Shown here: in pieces, positions 36,388 to 47,449 of the stretch
How the letters are laid out: each line of letters opens with the position of its first letter
Position numbering within the stretch: the stretch's first letter is position 1
Assembly: GCA_017591395.1 (NCBI GenBank)
Contig: WEDG01002559.1
Location: 62,001 to 126,000, forward strand
Direction of reading: 5' to 3'
DNA: 64,000 nucleotides
DNA from: Schistocephalus solidus
Taxonomy: Eukaryota; Platyhelminthes; Cestoda; Diphyllobothriidea; Diphyllobothriidae
Made by a program: the position numbers and the translations under genes
Notes under the pieces: generated by a model
What the model was told of the DNA's origin: nothing
What the model saw: only the letters and a program-made list of their open reading frames with translations
Databases searched by the model: none

Positions 36388-39300
36388 CGTGAATATCACG
36401 GCCATCTATGGTTCATGTATCAAGGGGAACCGCACCGCTGCTCAGCTCTGACGGCACAACACTGCTGATAGAGAAATCGCAAATTCTGAAGCGCTGGGCC
36501 GAGCACTTCAGCCGTGTCCTTACTTGCTCTTCAGCCATCTCCGATGCTGCCATTGACCGGCTCCCTCAAGTGGACACGAACAATGACCTGGATCTGTCGC
36601 CTTACCTACCAGAAACCATTCGGGCCGTGCAGCAGATTTCCAGCGGTGAAGACCCGGGATCCGACGCAATCCCACCGGAAGTCTACAAGTACGGTGAACC
36701 CCGGCTGATGGCAGAACTCACAACACTCTTCAAGGAGATATGGCGCCAAGGACAAGTTCCTCAGGATTTCAAAGACACGACCATCGTCCATCTCTACAAA
36801 CGGAAGGGGAACCGGCAAATCAGTGATAATCACAGAGGCATCTCCTTGCTCACCATTGCCGGGAAGATCTTTGCCCGTATCCTTCTCAATCCTCTGAACG
36901 GTCACCTAGAGCAGGGCCTGCTCCCGGAAAGCCAATGTGGCTTCCGCAGACACCGCGGAACAACCGACATGGTCTTTGCCGACCGCCAGCTACAATAGAA
37001 GTGCAGGAAATTTGAACTCACCTATACACTACCTTCGTGGATCTTACGAAACCCTTTGACACAGTGTATCGCGACGAACCGTGAAACGTCATGCAGAAAT
37101 TCGGCTGTCCTGAGCGGTTCACGCACATGGTGCGTCAGCTTCATGACGGGATGAAGGCGTGCGTCACTGACAATGGGACGGTATCCGAAGCATTCGCAGT
37201 GACCAACGGAGTGAAGCAGGGTTGCGTTTAGGCTCCCACCCTGTTCAGTCTTATGTTTTCTGCTATGCTGATGGACGCCTATCGTGATGAGCAGCCTGGT
37301 ATCCGCATCGCATACAGAACTGATGGGCACCTTCTCAACAGTCGGCGCATGCAGGCTCCAACGCGCGTGTCTACGACTACAGTCCATGACTTGCTCTTCG
37401 CTGACGACTGCGCCCTTAACACCGGGACGGAGGAAGACATGCAAAGGAGCATGAAGCTCTTTGCTGCCGCCTGTGACAACTTCGCTTATCTAGAGAGCAC
37501 GCTCTCGCGAAACACGAGAATCGATGACGAGGTTGCCCAACGGATCTTCAAAGCTAGTCATGCCTTTCGGCCGACTGCAGGTCTCCGTGTGGAATCGCCA
37601 CGGTATTCCCCTGAACACCAAACTGAAGATGTACGAGGCCGTCGTCTTGATGACCCTCCTTTACGGAGCGGAGACCTAGACCGTCTACTCGAACCAAACC
37701 GGGAAGCTTAATCACTTCCATCTCAGCTGCCTCCGTAGAATACTGAAGCTGAGATGGCAAGATAGGATCCCGGACACGGAAGTCCTGGAGCGGACCGGAA
37801 TCGTCAGCATCCACGTCATACTAAGGCAAGTGCAACTGCGATGGAGCGGTCAGCTGGTAAGAATGGACGATGAGTGACTACCTTAACGACTTTTCTACGG
37901 AGATGTCGCTACGGGTTCTCACCGGCTGGGAGGTCAAAAACGACGCGATAAGTTAACTTTGAATCAATCGCTGAAGCAACTGCAAATCAACCCGGCGACC
38001 TGGGAGGACCTCGCCCAGGATAGACCGGCATGCAGAATATCCGTGAAAACCGGTTCAGCAATCTATGAGGCCAACCGGATCGCCGCCGCAAAGGCCAAAA
38101 GAGCGGTACGAACGTTACAAGCGTCCCGAACCAACACCGCCACTTCCCAGGCCCTGCCAACATGCCTGCGCTGTCAACGCATCTTCCACGCGCGAATCGG
38201 CCTGGTGGGACATCTTCGGACGCAATGTACCAACAATTCGAAAATTCAAACTTCTATGCCAAATTCTGCTAACCCTCCTTCTAACTCCCCCACCCTCACT
38301 CCTGGCATTATTTCCAGTACTCCCACCATCATATAGCCCACACCCTAATACTCATGGCCTGTTACCCCCACCACCGCCTTCACCTTCACTACCATCACCA
38401 CCACCATCAGCGAAGGGGACTCTCTCCTACACCGTCCTCAATGCGACCGCACATTCACCTCACGCATCGGCCTGGTCGGTTACTTGTGAATCCATCGTAC
38501 AGAGACTGGTGAACTAGTGCCTGGAGCACCAACACACAGCAGATATCGCCGCATCCACTGCTCTCTCTGTCCTCGCGCATTCACTCATCGCATGGGCCTA
38601 TTCGGTCACATGCCCATCCATGACAGCCGAATTCACCGCAATGCTGACCACACCGATACCCCATACACACCCTCCGCTCCTGCCATTCTTAGTGCCACCG
38701 CCCACCCCACTACCATGAATGACATCCCCCCAAGCCTCTACCGATTTTTCCTGCCCACACTGTGCCCGCAACATTAACTCGCATATCGGCCTGGTCGTTC
38801 ACCTGCGAATCCATCGCACGGATGGTGAACCAGTGCCTGGGGCTCCAACGTACAGTCGACGCGCCCGCCTCCACTGCCCTCACTGCTCCCTCTCATTTAC
38901 GCACCGCATGGGCCTATTCGGACATATGAGCCTCCACGAAAACCTGCGGTAAGCCACCGGAGGCTAAGCCACATCAGCGCACACTAAATACACCAATACC
39001 TAGACAACACCCTCTTCATTATCATGTAACCATGAATATCACGGTTTCCTAGAAACCGTGGCTGGGAAGGCTGCCAATCTGACGCTTACACCAGACCACG
39101 CCATCGGCCCTGTGTATGTGCTGTGTGTATCGAGTCGCTGACCAGTGCACTTGGAGTCAGGCGGCGATGGCTCCTCCTTATCCCCTGATTAAGTGAATCC
39201 TGATGTGTGCGTTATGGGGCCAGGTCGTGCTGTGGCACGTGAAGTCGGGTATGCCAACCGGTCAGCCAATGCGCCCATTCTCACATCAGACGACTTATCG

Positions 39301-39800
39301 GCTCGGAAGGCCGTTTTTATTCTGAGTGTGGGGGAGAGAGTGAGGTCGACAGCTCAGCGCATTTTCCTCACTATAAACAATCTGACGCGCTTGAAACTAT
39401 CACGGTGCGCTAAAAGCCGTGGCTTGGAAGGTTGCCAACTGACAGGATAACTCGGACCGCATGGTCAGCCCAATGTGTTTTTTTTTGGAGTGACTGACTG
39501 GTGGACTGTGAGTCATTCTGCAATGGCTCCTTCTTAATGTGGCCTTTATGGCATTCCCACTCCGTGAGAACCGAGCCAGGTGTGGTGGTACGTCGAGGGG
39601 TGGCTCCAGCTGCGCCAGCCTCCTGCGCCCTCTGCCATCTCCAGTCTTCTTGACTATGCCATGACACCAGGCTCTGGTGGGGGAGGAGGTGAGAGTGCGG
39701 TAGATGCAGCGCAAGTCAACTATCACTTTAAATTAAATCACGCGCAAGTCACCGTCCCTGCATCCCCCTTTCGTGGAGCATACGGTTAACATCATCAGAC
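36388..39800 (+). mobile_element. Zinc-finger LINE copy B, 5'-truncated
   Basis: Begins in the RT domain (atcacggccatctatggttc, equivalent to 43922 in copy C) and runs through RT, zinc fingers (to about 38950) and the two 3' modules (about 39045-39395 and 39400-39800). About 130 bp downstream of the FADD box are deleted near 37480. It directly abuts copy A, sharing the word atcacgg at the junction. Confidence 0.8.
36408..38952 (+). pseudogene. LINE reverse transcriptase and zinc fingers, copy B
   Basis: The RT starts near [20 protein letters not shown] and reads open to 36998 ([20 protein letters not shown]). A stop (TAG at 36996) and frame changes follow. The FADD catalytic box is preserved ([18 protein letters not shown], 37391 on). 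Further frameshifts occur near 37480 and 37570-37700, and TGA replaces arginine in DDERLP at 37874. Fingers include CLRCQRIFHARIGLVGHL (38166 on), CSLCPRAFTHRMGLFGHM, CPHCARNINSHIGLVVHL and CPHCSLSFTHRMGLFGHM, the last two followed by their histidines, ending LHENLR-stop at 38952. Non-functional. Confidence 0.8.
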
Positions 39801-39809
39801 TACGACGGT

Positions 39810-40580
39810 GACCGCATGATGCGGCGGTCATGCGCATCATCCGGGGTACTCGGGTCGGCCGAGTTTAGAACTGAACAACAGCACATCCTGGGAGGAGTTA
39901 GGGATTCGAAAACGAAGGTATACCCTTTCCCATGTTTAAATTGACTGTCTCTCTATCTTCTCACTACTACCTCCTCTCTATCTGATTAGTTCTCACAGTC
40001 TCTTCTCCATCACTCCCCAGGCAAATTCTTCGTAAGCAACCATTACTTTCCGCACTTGGACGTCTAATTCTGCTTGGCACGTGGGAGATATTGAATGACC
40101 TCCGCTGTGGATGACAGGAAACATAGGAGGGTATTTCAAGATCTAATGTATCTGCTATGTGTTTTGAACTATCGAGTTGTATCAAATTTATGGGGTCCCT
40201 ATTCAGAGGTAGGATTGGGGTATTTAGTATTACCTCCTAAATCTTGCCGATAAACCACTTCAACTCTGGTGAATGAATTGCAACTTGATATTAGTTTCTA
40301 GTTTCCTTGGGAAGGATGTTTGGCGCAAGGAAGTCGAGTGCCTATAATTACTCCATTTTTTCCATCGAGGATCAGAAATCGAAAGTCATTTCCATCGGAA
40401 GGGGTTTCCTATCCTATCGATCCTATCGATCGCCTGACCCCATGATACTGAACCAACCTCCACCACCGGTCTGTGGTAGGGGAGCCGTTCGCATGCTGGA
40501 CAGCGAGACCTGCATCTGTGTTGAACAGTACCATTGGAAAACTCCATGGAGTCTAGTAATACCGGAATAGCGCATGCTTT
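39810..40580. other. No gene seen
   Basis: No motif recognised in this stretch between LINE remnants. Confidence 0.45.
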
Positions 40581-40584
40581 CATC

Positions 40585-40660
40585 CAAATCACGGTAAGCT
40601 GACGCTCATGGTTTGGATGGTCACCAACTGACGGGATAACCCGTTCCCCCGAAACGATAA
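40585..40660 (+). repeat. Isolated fragment of LINE 3' module
   Basis: atcacggtaagctgacgctc, then ggtttggatggtcaccaact, then gacgggataac aligns with the start of the second 3' module of copies B and C (atcacggtgcgctaa ... ggcttggaaggttgccaactgac). No LINE body is attached. Confidence 0.45.
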
Positions 40661-40664
40661 TCAG

Positions 40665-41375
40665 ATTTAAACTGTTCCCTAATGTGACCCACAAGGGAAA
40701 GTTATTCATTAGGACGCAGGGGAAACTGATTTACAGCCTCGTTTGTGTGTCAAAATCATCGCATGTTTGGCCCCCGTAGACGCAGGTCTGCCCATGTCGC
40801 CCAACCATGGCTTTTCGGTCGTTCGTCCTTGTTTTGCCATTTGCACACAGTAATTGTGAGGGGAGGAGGGTGGCATATGCTGAAAATTTCTTCCTCACAC
40901 GTTAGTTAACAGTATTCTATGAGGATGGTGATCATTTTAATCAAACAATGAAACTGCGGTTCATGCACCAACTCCTGGCCTCTCCGACTCATGAACCCAT
41001 CATTACTCGACAGTTAGGTTCATGAAAACAGAAAATAACACACAGGTACTGAACTGTGGCAACAACTACCAAATCACCCACCAATGGAGTTGTATAAGGT
41101 GCTATATCTGCATATTGGCACTCACTACAATCAATCAGAAAATTAGGTTGGTTTAATTACAGTACGGCTAACGCGTGCTGAAAGCGAATGACCTCACACA
41201 GAATTCCGTCAGCGGATGCATACAAATATGAGATGAGAGACCAAACCGCATTGAGGCCAAATTTTAGCAAGTACTCTTTAATATCTAGCCTGTCTTGGAG
41301 GCCGTCAGCCGCCTTCTCATGGAGTTGCGGTTGAACTCGGACTGGAGCAAATCATCAGGCACCAGGAAATTCGAA
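40665..41375. other. No gene seen
   Basis: No motif recognised. Part of this stretch may be the 5' side of the GIY-YIG relic that follows. Confidence 0.4.
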
Positions 41376-41379
41376 CAAA

Positions 41380-41690
41380 ATACCCACTGGCAGTGCAGGA
41401 AAAGTCTGGAGTTGGTTGCCTCATTTTATGCAGCCTAAGGCAAAGCATCTACGTTGGAGAAACTAGGAGGTGGCTCTGAATGTGCATATCAAGACACAGT
41501 GCGGAGGACTGACGCCAAACCTCAAGTCACGGCTGATTCGTCGACACCTGACTACGATTTCAAGTTCGATCAGTCCAAAGTTCTCGTGAGAGATAGCAAA
41601 TGCATCAGTCGTTAGTAGCTTAAATCATGGTTATCTGGCCCGCAGTTTCTCAACAAACGTAACGATTTCCCCTTCGTATTCTGCGCCAAG
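41380..41690 (+). pseudogene. GIY-YIG domain relic, Penelope-like
   Basis: The plus strand reads SGVGCLILCSLRQSIYVGET then RRWL, a GIY-YIG-type 'C...YVGET.R.L' signature. After a frame change and stops it continues DYDFKFDQSKVLVRDSKCIS, two stops, LKSWLSGPQFLNKRND. This pattern (F.FD...VL.R...) follows GIY-YIG in many flatworm Penelope-type proteins. No RT part is seen upstream. It is a different subfamily from the 18-kb element. Confidence 0.55.
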
Positions 41691-41699
41691 AAAAGGCCT

Positions 41700-42080
41700 A
41701 CCTGGGTAGAGTGATTAGTAACATGGGAAGCCAAATTTCTTAGTCGTTATCGCGTCCGCCATCAAAATCGCTACAGTTTTTGACTCGATGCCTTCAATCA
41801 AGCAGTAATCGCCCCAAATATTAACACCCTCGAGGAATGCTGGAGTTGGTAGTTTGGGGACAGTTGGCTACTTCACATTTGTATTGTTGAAATAACGCAC
41901 CCCATGTGCTTCCGCCACCAGTACCTGTTGCTGCCACTGGCGAAGGCTTCGACTGTAAATTTGAAACCACGGTTGATCCTCCTTAAGTACGGCCTCCTGA
42001 AATCCAATTTTCTCTTGCATCGGCAACCTCCAACTATCTCCAGCTACTTGGTTCGTTGAATAGATGAAGGTTGTTGTCAC
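41700..42080. other. No gene seen
   Basis: A 70-codon minus frame (41868-42080) has no recognised motif. Confidence 0.35.
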
Positions 42081-42084
42081 GGGG

Positions 42085-42670
42085 TGAAGGGGTACTAGTT
42101 AGGGGTAGCACCACACAGATAGCATTTGGTCGTTCCATTTGTCTCGTACAGGTGGTGAATGCTCCTGTGGCCGCCTCTAACTGGTACCGAACTCTCCCCT
42201 GTGGCTCCTCGAAGTTGGGTTCTTCCCAGCGGCCACACCCCGGGCAACCGTCACGACCGGCGGGCTAAACCAGGTGAGGGTCTCCGGTGTTGTGTGTACC
42301 TCCACACCTGGTATGTCTGACTCCCGAACTTCCCACCTCCCCCCCTCTCAAAAAGTCCTATCGTGGGGGCGACAGCAACCCCGTAGGTGGCCCAGGCTAA
42401 CTCGGGTCGGTCTCCCACTAAAACAAAACCGTGACCCATAGTGGAGTTCGGCAGCCGTCTGGGATGTCCGAGCAGCCATATTTAGGGATAGCACTGCTTG
42501 CCTCCTCGCGGGGGAAGGGGCTAGAAAAGGTGCCCTAAACAAATGCTGGTTATCACGTCTTCTGCAGCCGGCCGTGGCTCACAGCTCGCAAAATACGCGG
42601 TCGTAAAACTCAAACAAACAACAATATCCCCCGTCCCAATTCCCCTTGCCATACCCTCCAGGCTGCTCGG
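42085..42670 (+). promoter_or_regulatory. LINE 5' leader
   Basis: A GC-rich leader without a convincing frame. Its last part (from gctcgcaaaatacgcggtcg) is repeated in copy D at 8.12 kb, which proves it belongs to the element. LINE internal promoters normally lie here; no specific element was identified. Confidence 0.5.
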
Positions 42671-43078
42671 TTGAGTCCACTCACACTAGCAGCCTGGAAT
42701 GATCGTTCCCTTTTAGACAATCCTAGGAGCGACCAGCCGGAACGGAGGATGGCGCTAGTCCCTCGGGAACTGGCGCGTTACAAGGTGGACATTGCTGCTC
42801 CCAGCGAGACCAGATTCTCTGAGCAGGGTCAGCTGGAGGAGGTGGGTGCCGGCTACACCTTCTTCTGGAGCGGCCAGCCAAAGGCAGAGCGACGCGACGC
42901 TGGTGCTGCCTTTGCCATCCGGAAGGACATCGTGGGACGTCTGCCCTGTCTGCCGCAGGGTATCAATGATCACCTGATTAACCTCCGCCTGCCTCTTCGG
43001 CGACACCAGTTCGCCACCATCATCAGCGCCTACGCTCCCCCAATGACGAGCTCTGATGTGGCGAAGGACAAATTCTAA
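42671..43078 (+). pseudogene. LINE AP-endonuclease, N-terminal part, copy C
   Basis: The frame runs from [16 protein letters not shown] through [18 protein letters not shown] (the E of the ETR motif is a catalytic metal ligand) to [21 protein letters not shown], then meets TAA at 43076-43078 where copy A has TAC. The following frame is in register, so one base change separates the two halves. The domain would nick target DNA to prime reverse transcription. Confidence 0.85.
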
Positions 43079-43084
43079 GAGGAC

Positions 43085-44752
43085 TTGCATGCCCTGCTGG
43101 CGACAGTGTCGAAGGTGGACAAGTTAATTGTCCTTGGTGACTTCAACGCCCGCGTCGGGACGGACCACGCTGCCTGGCAGGGAGTGCTGGGTCCCCACTA
43201 TCTCGGTAGCTGTAACGATAACGGCCTCCTTCTTCTACAAACCTGTGCGGAACACCGTCTCATGCTGACCAACACCTACTTCCGCCTTCCGACGCGGGAG
43301 AAGGCCACGTGGATGCACCCTCGGTCGCGGCGCTGGCAGCTGCTGGACTATGGTCTCGTCCGGAGGCGAGATCGACAGGACGTGCTGGTAACCAAGGTGA
43401 TCCGCGAAGTCGATGGTTGGACAGATCATCGCCTCCTCATCTCCCAGATGAGGCTCCGACTGCAACCCCGACGAAGGCCCCAAAGTAAGAGGCCACCAGG
43501 TAAGTTAAATAATATTTTATTAAATTTGCCTGCTCACTGTTTTGATTTCAGAAACCTAATAACTGAGAAACTAGAGGACCTGCATGCTCCAGCTAATCAT
43601 GCTACCGTGGAGACACGATGGTGTCATCTGCGAAATGTCATCCAGTCCACCGCCCTCGAGGTCCTCGGACGCGCACGCCGTCAACACCAGGACTTGTTTG
43701 ACGACAATGGCGCCGACATCAGTAAATTACTCGCGGAGAAGAATGGACTACACAAAGCCTACATGGACCTTCGGACTGACGCCACCAAAGCAGCCTTTTT
43801 CAGATGCCGGCGCCTTGTACGGCAACGGCTGCGGGAGATGCATGATGCTTGGATGATTCAAAAGTCTGATGAAATCCAGGAGTATGCGGACCGCAATGAA
43901 ATAAAAAACTTCTCCAAAGCCATCACGGCTATCTATGGTCCGTGTATCAAGGGAACCGCACCGCTGCTCAGCTCTGACGGCACAACACTGCTGATAGAGA
44001 AATCTCAAATTCTGAAGCGCTGGGCCGAGCACTTCAGAAGTGTCCTTAATTGCTCATCAGCCATCTCCGATGCTGCCATTGACCGGCTCCCTCAAGTGGA
44101 CACGAACAATGACCTGGATTTGCCGCCTTCCCTACCAGAAACCATCTGGGCCGTGCAGCAGATTTCCAGCGGTGAAGCACTGGGATCCGACGCAATCCCA
44201 CCGGAAGTCTGCAAGCACGGTGGGCCCCGGCTGATGGCAGAACTCACAACACTCTTCCAGGAGATATGGCGCCAAGGACAAGTTCCTCAGGATTTCAAAG
44301 ACACGACCATCGTCCAACTCTACAAACGGAAGGGGAACCGGCAACTCTGTGATAATCACAGAGGCATCTTGTTGCTCAACATCGCCGGGAAGATCTTCGC
44401 CCGTATCCTTCTCAATCCTCTGGACGGTCACCTAGAGCAAGGCCTGCTCCCGGAAAGCCAATGTGGCTTCCGCAGACACCGCGGAACAACCGATTTGATC
44501 TCTGCCGCCCGCCAGCTACAAACGAAAAGCCAGGAAATACGAACTTACCTATACACTACCTTCGTGGATCTAAAGAAAGCCTTTGACACGTTGAATAGCG
44601 GCGGACTGTGGAAAGTCATGCATAAATTCGGCTGTCCTGAGCGGTTCACGCACATGGTGCGTCAGCTTCATGACGGGATGAAGGCGTGCGTCACTGACAA
44701 TGGGACGGTATCCGAAGCATTCGCAGTGACCAACGGAGTGAAGCAGAGGTTG
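43085..44752 (+). pseudogene. LINE endonuclease C-terminal part and RT, copy C
   Basis: Continues the endonuclease with [13 protein letters not shown] (catalytic D intact) and [12 protein letters not shown] (terminal DH motif). It passes [17 protein letters not shown] and reaches the [42 protein letters not shown], and motif [14 protein letters not shown] (44558-44596). Near 44745-44752 one extra base turns the VKQGC motif B into VKQRLRIG and shifts the frame; the true continuation is the frame starting at 44757. Copies A and C share this region closely. Confidence 0.85.
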
Positions 44753-44756
44753 CGTA

Positions 44757-45521
44757 TTGGCTCCCACCCTGTTCAGTCTTATGTTTTCTGCTATGCTGAT
44801 GGACGCCTATCGTGATGAGCAGCCTGGTATCCGCATCGCATACAGAACTGATGGGCACCTTCTCAACAGTCGGCGCATGCAGGCTCCAACGCGCGTGTCT
44901 ACAACTACAGTCCATGACTTGCTCTTCACGGACGACTGCGCGCTTAACACTGGGACGGAGGAGGACATGCAAAGGAGCATGGACCTTTTCGCAGCAGGCT
45001 GCGCCGATTTTGGATTAACAACCTGTACAGCCAAAACGGTTGTCATGCACCAGCCACCACACAGCGCGGAATACAATGCTCCTCAAATCAATGTCAACGG
45101 TGCTCAACTCAAAAACGTGGAAACCTTCGCTTATCTAGGAAGCACGCTGTCACGCAGCACGAGAATCGATGCCGAGGTTGCCCAACGGATCTCCAAAGCT
45201 AGTCAGGCCTTCGGCCGTCTGCAGGCCTCTGTGTGGAATATCCACGGTATTCACCTGAACACCAAACTGAAGATGTACAATGCCGTCGTCTTGACGACCC
45301 TCCTTTACGGAGCGGAAACCTGGACCATCTATTCGAACCAAGCCAGGAAGCTGAATCACTTCCATCTCAGCTGCCTCCGCAGAATTCTGAAGCTGAGATG
45401 GAAAGACAGGATCCCGGACACGGAAGTCCTGGAGTGGACCGGAATCCGCAGCATCCACGCCATGCTGAGACAAGTGCAACTGCGATGGAGCGGCCACTTG
45501 GTAAGACTGGACGACGAGTGA
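44757..45521 (+). pseudogene. LINE RT C-terminal part, copy C
   Basis: Begins [16 protein letters not shown] after the frameshift. The catalytic box is [11 protein letters not shown] (44920-44950), with T where copy B has A. It continues [36 protein letters not shown] and [18 protein letters not shown], and ends at TGA 45519-45521, where the next codons (LPERFFYGDVATG) remain open in the same frame. The stop replaces an arginine codon through CGA to TGA. Confidence 0.85.
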
Positions 45522-46600
45522 CTACCCGAACGTTTTTTCTACGGAGATGTCGCTACGGGTTCTCACCAGCAGGGAGGTCAAAAACGACGCGACAAGGACA
45601 CTTTGAAGAAATCGCTGAAGCAACTGCAAATCAACCCGGCGACCTGGGAGGACCTCGCCCAGGATAGACCGGCACGGAGAATATCCCTGAAGACTGGTGC
45701 AGCAATCTATGAGTCCAACCGTATCGCCGCCGCCAAGGCCAAAAGAGCGGCACGAAAGTCACCAGCGTCCCGGACCAACATCATCGATGCCCAGGCCCTA
45801 ACAACATGCCCGCGCTGTCAACGCATCTTCCGCATGAGAATCGGCCTGGTTGGACATCTTCGGACGCAATGCAGCAGCGATCCGACAATTCCAATTTCTA
45901 CGTCAAATTTTGCCCACCCTCTTTCTGACCCCCCACCCTCACTCCTGGCATTATTTCCAGTACTCCCACCATCATATAGCCCACACCCTAATACTCATCG
46001 CCTGTTACCCCCACCACCGCCTTCACCTTCACTACCATCACCACCACCATCAGCGAAGGGGACTCTCTCCTACACTGTCCTCAATGTGACCGCACATTCA
46101 CCTCACGCATCGTCCTGGTCGGTTACTTGCTAATCCATCGTACAGAGCCTGGTGAACCAGTGCATGGAGCTCCAACAGACAGCATAGATCACCGCCTTCA
46201 CTGCCCGCCCTGACCTCGCGCATTCACTCATCGCATGGGCCTATTCGGTCACATGCGCATCCATGACAGCGGAATTCACCACAATGCCGACAACACCGAT
46301 ACACGATGCACGCCCTCCACTCCTGCCATTCTTAGCGCCACTGCCACCCCCACTACCATGAATGACATCCACCCAGCCTCTTCCGATTTTTCCTGCCCAC
46401 ACTGCGCCCGCAACATTAACTCGCATATCGGCCTGGTCGGTTACCTTCGAATCCATCGCACGGAGGCTGGTGAACCAGTGCCTGGGGCTCCGACATACAG
46501 TCGACGCACCCGCCTGCACTTCCCTCACTGCTCCCTCACATTTCACACCGCAAGGGCCTATTCGGACATATGCGCCTCCACGACAACCTGCGGTAAACCA
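45522..46600 (+). pseudogene. LINE zinc-finger tail, copy C
   Basis: Linker LKQLQINPATWEDLAQ, basic segment [15 protein letters not shown], then five finger positions. 1: CPRCQRIFRMRIGLVGHL ending in C, a C2HC type. 2: 46076 on, CPQCDRTFTSRIVLVGYL in another frame, first histidine changed to tyrosine. 3: 46200 on, second cysteine replaced by a stop, HRMGLFGHMRIH intact. 4: about 46390, CPHCARNINSHIGLVGYL. 5: about 46520, first cysteine changed to phenylalanine and a frameshift. A proline/serine/threonine-rich spacer separates fingers 1 and 2. The fingers may bind nucleic acid during integration. Confidence 0.75.
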
Positions 46601-46604
46601 CCGG

Positions 46605-47446
46605 AGGCTAATCCACATCAGCGCTTTATACCTACAACAATACATAGACAACACCCTCACAATCACCATGTACCTGAGTATATCATGGTGTCCTAGAGAC
46701 CGTGGCTGGGAAGGCTGCCAATCTGACGCTTACACCAGACCACGCCGTCGGCTCAGTGTATTTGCTGTGCGTGTCGAGTCGCTGACCAGTGAACTGGGAG
46801 TCAGACGGCGATGGCTCCTCCATACCCCTTGAGTAAATAAATCCTTGTGTGTGCGTTATGGGGCCAGGTCGTGCTGTGGCGCGCGAAGACGGGTACGCCG
46901 ATCCGTCAGCCAATGCGCCCACTCCCACATCAGGCAACTGACCGGCTCGGACAGTGGTCTTATGGTGGGGGTGGGGGAGAGATTGAGGTCGACAGCTCAG
47001 CGCATTTTCTTCACTATAAACAATCTGACGCGCTTGAAACTATGACGGTGCGCTTAAAGCCGTGGCTTGGAAGGTTGCCAACTGACGGGATAACTTGGAC
47101 CGCATGGTCAGCCCAATGTGTGTTTTGTGTGGAGTGGCTGATTGGCGGACTGTGAGTCAGGCTGCAATGGCTCCTTCTTAATGTGGCACTCCCACTACGC
47201 CCGAGCCAGGTGTGGTAGTACGCCCAGGGGCGACTCCGGCCGCGCCAGCCACCTGCGGCCTCTCCCATCTCCGGTCTTCTTGACTGTGTAATGACACCAG
47301 GCTCAGGTGGGGGAGGAGGAGAGAGTGCGGTAGCTGCAGCATAAGGTTTCTACCACTTAAAACTAATTCACGCGCAATTCACCGTCCCTGTAGCATCTGT
47401 TGTGGAGCATACGGTGGACCTCGTCGAAATCGACGGTCAAACTGTC
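46605..47446 (+). repeat. LINE 3' untranslated modules, copy C
   Basis: Two diverged versions of one module. The first starts at about 46700 (ccgtggctgggaaggctgcc), the second at about 47060 (ccgtggcttggaaggttgcc). Each leads to a '..ggtgggggag..gag' stretch followed by gcagcgc or ctcagcgc. It ends in the hairpin GACGGTCAAACTGTC. Confidence 0.65.
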
Positions 47447-47449
47447 GTG

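Larger units (their letters stand above)
33684..36394 (+). mobile_element. Zinc-finger LINE copy A, internally deleted and rearranged
   Basis: Starts abruptly inside the endonuclease domain (matching copy C from 43028) and follows copy C to about 35060. It then jumps to the equivalent of 45720, losing about 1.3 kb that holds the catalytic half of the RT. The zinc-finger region follows to about 35935. A 3'-terminal module is inserted in reverse orientation (35973 to about 36180, diverged to about 36335). The normal 3' untranslated sequence resumes at about 36340 (acactacatacaccaatata) and stops at 36394, where copy B begins. Confidence 0.8.
42085..47446 (+). mobile_element. Zinc-finger LINE copy C, nearly full length
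   Basis: About 5.4 kb: a 5' leader (42085-42670) of which 42575-42690 is shared with copy D, an AP-endonuclease and RT polyprotein, a C-terminal zinc-finger region, and a 3' untranslated part made of two related modules, ending in the hairpin at 47432-47446. The RT style (VKQGC-like, Fx[20 protein letters not shown]...) resembles RTE-related elements encoded in one long frame. The exact 5' end and target-site duplication were not determined. It is defective: a stop near 43078, a frameshift near 44750, a stop at 45521 and further damage in the fingers. Confidence 0.85.

Noticed and set aside
43500..43551. True spliceosomal intron in the LINE
   Set aside because: The segment is open and in frame in two copies, and its removal (52 bp) would break the frame; kept only as a possible cryptic intron.
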